This document shows positions 62,966-64,000 of a stretch of DNA of 64,000 nucleotides, in pieces. This DNA comes from Limanda limanda (lineage: Eukaryota > Chordata > Actinopteri > Pleuronectiformes > Pleuronectidae), in the NCBI RefSeq assembly GCF_963576545.1, contig NC_083637.1, forward strand, positions 18,377,007-18,441,006, written 5' to 3'. Under the pieces are notes generated by a model that was given only the letters and a program-made list of their open reading frames with translations, ran no database searches and was not told the origin of the DNA. The translations under genes and the position numbers were made by a program. Each line of letters opens with the position of its first letter. Position 1 is the stretch's first letter.

Positions 62966-63096
62966 CTTCAGAATCAGAAGGACGAAGACGATGGTGGCAA
63001 ATATGCTGATGGCACAGGTGGCAACGATGATTAACACCAGAGGTGGACTTTTCTCATGGACGTGGAGCCGAGGCTCCTCTTCTGGTCTGGATGCTT
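62966..63096 (-). CDS. Ig-superfamily receptor: stalk and transmembrane exon
   Basis: A 131-base exon lies between an acceptor (ttcacaccaag) and the donor GTGAGT. Joined in phase 1 to the Ig exon it reads E-ASRPEEEPRLHVHEKS, then a hydrophobic span of about 24 residues beginning PPLVLIIVATCAIS and ending IVFVLLILK. This is a short acidic stalk followed by a single-pass transmembrane helix. No charged residue lies within the helix, so pairing with an ITAM adaptor through a buried Lys or Arg is not suggested. The exon ends in phase 0, matching the next exon. The 780-base intron on its 5' side (63097-63876) holds no second Ig exon that I can see. Confidence 0.82.
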
Positions 63097-63324
63097 CTTG
63101 GTGTGAAATGAAGAATAGGCTTTAAAAAATGGATTACAGCAAAGGAAATGCAATGTGTCCATGGAAATGTTGCAAATTCAACATAGAGAGAGACTATGTG
63201 GCACAGCTTCAACTATATTTCATAGCTTCTGATTTGGGAAAATTAAACTGAATTCAACATGAGCCTGAAGGACAGGTCATTGTTTATATACTCCTGCTAA
63301 ATAATCAACTTAATTCATGTCGCC

Positions 63325-63625
63325 CCTTTCAAATCCTAATTACAAGGAGCTTTCCAAGTTAAAAAGGAAAATGTGAATATCAAACAGCATTCGAGCACTG
63401 ATACAGAATTAAAAAAAAGACTACAGATGAGAAAAGATCAAATGAAACATTATAAAATATAGTTATGAAGTTAGGAATATAGGTGAAAGCACATCCATGA
63501 AAATGAGTCTTGAAATGAGAATTAAAAGAAGAGAAGGAGCTTGCAACACGTCTCTGAGAGCCCTGACAGGACAGAAGCATTTTGAGATTGTGAGATTGGA
63601 CGTTTTTTTGACGTTTTCACCACCT
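63325..63625. repeat. Probable dispersed repeat in the receptor intron
   Basis: Between the Ig and transmembrane exons, the blocks attacaaggagctttccaag, gaatataggtgaaagcacat, aatgagtcttgaaatgagaa and gagagccctgacaggacaga resemble a frequent fish repeat that often begins with a 'gcgctttacaag' unit. The 65-codon minus frame here shows no domain. Confidence 0.3.
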
Positions 63626-63876
63626 TCCGCAGGAACAGATAAAAAAGAAATCTGATACATTTAGGAGGTGAAAGCCATGAGTGTGTGAATTTGGTGCAGT
63701 TTGATTGAATTTAAGGAAACTGTTGGGCTTTGGCGGAGATATGAGGTCTTGTGAGTGCCATTGTCGTTTGTATAAAATCTTCATTCTGCCAGTAACTCAT
63801 TTTTATAGTCATCCATATTATATATGGGCCACACTGTGAGACAATACCTCCATGAGCTGTTCAAGTTAAAACGCAC

Positions 63877-64000
63877 CTGATACAACAAGGATGTAGCTGT
63901 TGCATATAGCACCAGTCTCTGTATTTCTTCTGTAATCACATCTGTAGAGGCCAGAGTCCTCGGCGAACAGATTGCTGATGGTGATGGTGTGGTTCCTCAG
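63877..64000 (-). CDS. Ig-superfamily receptor: end of V-type Ig domain exon (partial)
   Basis: Reading minus from the window edge, the frame is LRNHTITISNLFAEDSGLYRCD, followed by YRRNTETGAICNSYILVVS, and ends at the donor GTGCGT in phase 1. The DSGLYRCD block is the classic Asp-x-Gly/Ala-x-Tyr-x-Cys signature before the second conserved cysteine of a V-set domain. The preceding TITISNL is the E-strand. A further Cys (GAIC) follows. A phase-1 end to an Ig exon is usual for such receptors. The signal peptide and the first part of the Ig domain lie beyond position 64000. The precise family is not recognised. CD300/pIgR-like or other fish leukocyte receptors are possible, but their typical YWCG is replaced here by YRCD. 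Confidence 0.8.

Overview
The window looks like teleost fish nuclear DNA. The evidence is sparse split exons in long introns, abundant CA/GT, GA and homopolymer microsatellites, hAT-, piggyBac- and Harbinger-type DNA transposons, and dispersed repeats of the kind common in ray-finned fish. There is no bacterial-style gene packing. Nearly all of the longer open frames are chance frames in introns or microsatellites and are not annotated as genes.

Two protein-coding genes are supported, both on the minus strand. (1) Septin-9: a short first coding exon (53586-53607, MKKTPNP) is preceded by a GC-rich 5' leader and a TATA-containing promoter candidate (about 53608-53906). A 30.5-kb intron follows, then the large second exon (22406-23077) that encodes the basic, disordered microtubule-binding N-terminus. 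The splice phases agree (phase 1, split Ala codon), giving MKKTPNPALKRSFEVEDV. The GTPase exons were not found and should lie left of position 1, so 1-22405 is the next intron. (2) The 3' half of a type I transmembrane immunoglobulin-superfamily receptor occupies 62350-64000. Its exons are the end of a V-type Ig domain (cut by the window edge), a stalk plus transmembrane exon, and a cytoplasmic exon with YxxM and YxxL tyrosine motifs. A polyadenylation signal lies about 95 bases after the stop.

The space between the two genes (about 53.9-62.2 kb) is a transposon landing zone. It holds two hAT elements, each with a perfect 8-bp target-site duplication. The first (54489-55780) keeps the N-terminus of a transposase on the minus strand and carries a 54-bp piece of the 3' end of 18S ribosomal DNA followed by ITS1-like sequence. 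The second (57987-59884) keeps a decayed C-terminal hAT dimerisation region. A Tc1/mariner-like relic and tRNA-promoter-like repeats lie nearby.

The two septin-9 introns contain a TTAA-flanked piggyBac-like element (17180-18293), a Harbinger-like MITE (10315-10758) with a second diverged copy (20770-21190), LINE ORF2 remnants, two families of multi-copy dispersed repeats, a telomere-like hexamer tract (39437-39507), an exceptionally long alternating GT/GCGT tract (7303-7518), and several AT-rich, homeodomain-motif-dense stretches that could be conserved enhancers. One unexplained minus-strand frame at about 40.0-40.3 kb looks more coding-like than the rest. Calls of conservation, family and function rest on recalled motifs, not on database searches.
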